NCBI RefSeq assembly: GCF_040049215.1
Contig: NZ_JBDZDN010000001.1
Span: 1,922,001 to 1,986,000 of the forward strand
Direction: 5' to 3'
Length of the DNA: 64,000 bases
Source of the DNA: Mesorhizobium_K sp040049215
GTDB lineage: Bacteria; Pseudomonadota; Alphaproteobacteria; Rhizobiales; Rhizobiaceae
The translations under genes and the position numbers were made by a program. The notes below the pieces were generated by a model. The model was given only the letters and a program-made list of their open reading frames with translations. It searched no databases and was not told the origin of the DNA. This document shows, piece by piece, positions 61,246 to 64,000 of this stretch. Position 1 is the first letter of the stretch. Each line of letters starts with the position of its first letter.

Positions 61246-64000
61246 ATGGCCACCGATCGCGAAAAATCGACGGTTGCAACCAGAAAGCCGGCGTCTCCTC
61301 CCAGGTCGGGCGGCCTGGCCAGCTATCTCCTCGGCCGGGCGCCTGCCGAGGATGTATCCGCCTACGATCCCAAGGTGCTCGCCAGGGCCGCCGCACTCGC
61401 GGAAAAAGCCGTTTTGGCGCATCGCAAGGGCGGGAGCGTCATCTCCGTCGACACCGACCCCGCCATTATTCGCAACGGTCGGCCGCTGACCGCCGTCACC
61501 GTCGTCAACGACAATATGCCGTTCCTGTTCGATTCGGTGCTCGGCGAAATCACCGGCACGGCCGGCAGCGAACCGACTTTCGTGACCCACCCCGTCATCG
61601 GCGTCAGGCACGACAAGAAGGGCGTCAGCGAGATCGTCACCGATGGCGGCAAGTCCGAACATGTCGACCGCCTGTCGGTGATCCACATTCACGTCAGTGC
61701 GCTATCGGCCGAGGAAGCGCGCGGGCTGGAGAAGCGGTTGGGCCGGGTTCTGACGCAGGTGCGTGCCGCCGTCGCCGACTGGAAGCCGATGCTTGCACGG
61801 CTCGACCGGGCGATCTCGGAGTTCCGTTATCAGCCTATCGGGCTCGACAAGGATGCGATTGCGGAGGCGATCGCCTTCCTCGAATGGCTGCGCGACGACA
61901 ATTTCACCTTTCTCGGCATGCGCGAGTTCCGATATTCCGGCGGCGAGAAAAGCGGCACGCTGACGCGCGCGCAATCGCCGGGCCTCGGCATTCTCGCCGA
62001 CCCCGAGGTCAGGGTGCTTCGCCGGGCCCAGGGCGAGGCGACGACGCCCGAGATCCGCGCCTTCCTGTACGGTCCGGACCCGCTGATCGTCACCAAGGCC
62101 AACGCCAAGTCGATCGTTCACCGCCGCGCCTATCTCGACTATGTCGGCATCAAGACCTTCGACAGGAAGGGCGCGCTGACCGGCGAACTCAGGGTCGTCG
62201 GCCTCTTCACCTCGACCGCCTACACGCGGTCGGTGATGAAGATCCCCTATTTGCGCTCCAAGGCCGAAACGGTCATCCGCAAATCCGGCTTCGATCCCGG
62301 CGACCACTCCGGCAAGGCGCTCACCAACGTGCTGGAAAGCTACCCGCGCGACGAGCTCTTCCAGATCGCGCTGCCGACGCTGCGCAAGCACGCCGAGGCA
62401 ATCCTCGGCCTTGTCGAGCGCCCCCGCGTCAGGGCGCTCTACCGCGTCGACCAGTTCGACCGCTTCGTCTCGGTCATCGTCTTCGTGCCACGCGACCGCT
62501 ACGATTCCGTCGTGCGCGAAAAGATCGGCGCCCATCTCAAGACCGTCTTCGACGGCCGGCTCTCCGCCTATTACCCGGCCTTCCCCGAAGGCAGCCTGGC
62601 GCGCGTCCATTTCATCATCGGCCGCTCCGGCGGCAAGACGCCGAAAGTCGACCAAGCCGACATCGAGGAAGCGATCCGCGATATCGTCCGCACCTGGGAG
62701 GATGCTGTGCGGGAGGCCGCGACCGCGTCCGGCGCCGACCCGTCCCTGCTCGCCATCGCCGGCCGGCTGCCGGAAAGCTATCGCGGCTCGTTCACCGCCG
62801 CCGAGGCGCTGCTCGATGCCCGCCGCATCGCGGTCGTCGGGCCGCAGAAACCGATCGCCATCGACTACTACCGCCACGCCGACCAGCCGCCCGAAAGGGC
62901 GTCGCTCAAGATTTACCACCACGGCAGGCCGGTGGCGCTCTCGCGTCGCGTCCCGGTGCTGGAGAACATCGGTTTCAAGGTCATCAGCGAGCGCACTTTT
63001 GAGGTCCCGGGCGGTCCCGACGGGTCCGTCTTCATCCATGACATGGAACTCGAAAACGCGTTCGAAAAGCCGATCGACCTCGCCGACGGCGGCAAGCTGT
63101 TCGAGGACGTGTTTCTTTCGGTGTGGCGGCGCGAGGCCGACAATGACTACTACAATGCGCTCGCCCAGACGGCGGGGCTCGGCGCCTCGGCGATCGGGGT
63201 ATTGCGCGCTTATGGACGCTACCTGCATCAGGCCGGCATCGCGCAAAGCCAGGGCTTCATCGCCGCCGCGCTCAGCCGCTATCCCGACATCGCCCGCGGC
63301 CTCCACGGCCTTTTCGTGGCCAAGCTCGATCCCGCCGCCGGCAAGGAGGGCGAGGTCACGGCCAAACACCTCAAGTCGAAGATCAAGGATGCGCTGGAGG
63401 ACGTGCCGAACATCGACGATGACACGATCATCCGCCGCTATCTCAATCTGATCGAGTCGACGCTGCGCACCAATCATTTCGTGCCAGGCCTGCGCGAAAA
63501 AGGCCAGTCGCTGGCGATCAAGCTCGACTCGCGCCTGGTCGACGGGCTGCCCGAGCCGCGCCCGTGGCGCGAAATCTTTGTCTACGGCCCGGAGGTCGAA
63601 GGCGTGCATCTGCGCTTCGGACCGGTGGCGCGCGGCGGCCTGCGCTGGTCGGACCGCGCCCAGGACTACCGGACCGAGGTGCTCGGCCTGGTCAAGGCGC
63701 AGCAAGTCAAGAACGCCGTCATCGTGCCGGTCGGCGCCAAGGGCGGCTTCTTCCCGAAACGCTCGACGGCGGGCCTTTCGCGCGACCAGATATTCGAGGC
63801 CGGGCGAAACGCCTATATCAACTTTGTTTCCAGCCTGCTTTCGGTCACGGACAATATCGACGGCGAACGCGTCGTGCCGCCAAAGGACGTTGTCCGGCGC
63901 GACCCGGACGATCCCTATTTCGTCGTCGCCGCCGACAAGGGCACGGCAACCTTCTCCGACACCGCCAACGCGATCAGCCAGAAGCACGGCTTCTGGCTCG
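61246..64000 (+). CDS. gdh: NAD-specific glutamate dehydrogenase, large type, first 918 codons (cut by window edge)
   Basis: The plus-strand frame from ATG61246 stays open to the window end. GGGGAGGG precedes it. The product starts MATDREKSTVATRKPASPP. Blocks typical of the about 1600-residue NAD-GDH are visible: VVNDNMPFLFDSVLGEI, HIHVSALSAEEARGLE, FTFLGMREF, and late GPVARGGLRWSDRAQDYRTEVLGLVKAQQVKNAVIVPVGAKGGFFPKR, which is the start of the catalytic domain with Lys residues. It makes 2-oxoglutarate and ammonia from glutamate. About 680 further codons are expected beyond the window. Confidence 0.96.
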   Translation, partial: MATDREKSTVATRKPASPPRSGGLASYLLGRAPAEDVSAYDPKVLARAAALAEKAVLAHRKGGSVISVDTDPAIIRNGRPLTAVTVVNDNMPFLFDSVLGEITGTAGSEPTFVTHPVIGVRHDKKGVSEIVTDGGKSEHVDRLSVIHIHVSALSAEEARGLEKRLGRVLTQVRAAVADWKPMLARLDRAISEFRYQPIGLDKDAIAEAIAFLEWLRDDNFTFLGMREFRYSGGEKSGTLTRAQSPGLGILADPEVRVLRRAQGEATTPEIRAFLYGPDPLIVTKANAKSIVHRRAYLDYVGIKTFDRKGALTGELRVVGLFTSTAYTRSVMKIPYLRSKAETVIRKSGFDPGDHSGKALTNVLESYPRDELFQIALPTLRKHAEAILGLVERPRVRALYRVDQFDRFVSVIVFVPRDRYDSVVREKIGAHLKTVFDGRLSAYYPAFPEGSLARVHFIIGRSGGKTPKVDQADIEEAIRDIVRTWEDAVREAATASGADPSLLAIAGRLPESYRGSFTAAEALLDARRIAVVGPQKPIAIDYYRHADQPPERASLKIYHHGRPVALSRRVPVLENIGFKVISERTFEVPGGPDGSVFIHDMELENAFEKPIDLADGGKLFEDVFLSVWRREADNDYYNALAQTAGLGASAIGVLRAYGRYLHQAGIAQSQGFIAAALSRYPDIARGLHGLFVAKLDPAAGKEGEVTAKHLKSKIKDALEDVPNIDDDTIIRRYLNLIESTLRTNHFVPGLREKGQSLAIKLDSRLVDGLPEPRPWREIFVYGPEVEGVHLRFGPVARGGLRWSDRAQDYRTEVLGLVKAQQVKNAVIVPVGAKGGFFPKRSTAGLSRDQIFEAGRNAYINFVSSLLSVTDNIDGERVVPPKDVVRRDPDDPYFVVAADKGTATFSDTANAISQKHGFWL

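Noticed and set aside
61702..63987. 761-residue open frame on the minus strand
   Set aside because: It is fully antisense to the NAD-glutamate dehydrogenase, whose frame has clear family motifs; the antisense product is of low-complexity Arg/Asp/Gly type expected from high-GC shadows.

Overview
The window is a contiguous piece of a high-GC alphaproteobacterial chromosome. It looks like Rhizobiales, most probably the Mesorhizobium/Phyllobacteriaceae group. The evidence is a phbA-phbB pair divergent from phaR, the large (about 1600-residue type) NAD-glutamate dehydrogenase, many PotABCD-type and TRAP importers with FCD-type GntR regulators, and dense head-to-tail operons with 4-bp ATGA/GTGA overlaps. 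I saw no insertion sequence, prophage, CRISPR array or rRNA. One tRNA is present, tRNA-Ala(CGC) on the minus strand. The genus assignment is an inference from gene content.

Layout. 0-6.3 kb: PHB synthesis genes phbB (cut by the window edge) and phbA, divergent phaR with an 18-bp palindrome between them, two paralogous unknown proteins flanking a GlcG/HbpS-like protein, a small membrane protein, glmM and msrB. 6.3-18.3 kb: a minus-strand pair (HMG-CoA lyase-type enzyme and a Gfo/Idh oxidoreductase) divergent from a ten-gene hexuronate operon: uxaC, TRAP dctPQM, a GntR regulator, kduI, kduD, kdgF, uxuB, uxuA. It would import galacturonate/glucuronate or pectin-derived unsaturated uronates and carry them to 2-keto-3-deoxygluconate. 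18.3-28.1 kb: a catabolic locus of unknown substrate, made of GntR, SMP-30 lactonase, a NagB-like protein lacking the usual glutamate, an unusual ROK protein and a bicupin on the minus strand, facing a PotABCD-type ABC importer and an SDR on the plus strand.

28.2-38.5 kb: a second catabolic regulon whose five promoter regions all carry the same TTGGATRCA site. It holds a Gfo/Idh oxidoreductase, a second PotABCD-type importer, a GntR regulator, a PuuC-like aldehyde dehydrogenase, a DapA/HypD-like lyase, a DUF1349 protein and a Ser/Cys-type proline-racemase-family enzyme. The set resembles hydroxyproline degradation, but the D-hydroxyproline oxidase is not in the window. 38.6-43.8 kb: an acetylpolyamine amidohydrolase divergent from a third PotABCD-type (putrescine/spermidine) importer.

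43.8-64 kb: mostly housekeeping and conserved genes. These are a class-C beta-lactamase-like hydrolase, tRNA-Ala with its terminator, YggT, DUF167, ppa, a ceramidase-family membrane protein, a GNAT, a LemA/TPM/TPM membrane-surface module, a small tail-anchored protein, pdxY-like kinase, DUF429, beta-carbonic anhydrase, an M3 oligopeptidase, phoD with a candidate PHO box, typA, a VapC/Phd-type toxin-antitoxin pair with a repeated AGCTAG operator, a LysE exporter and the first 918 codons of NAD-GDH.

The most interesting material is the 18-39 kb part: two adjacent, apparently accessory, small-molecule catabolic regulons built on polyamine-class importers. In one the shared operator can be read directly from the sequence; in the other the enzymes carry altered catalytic motifs.
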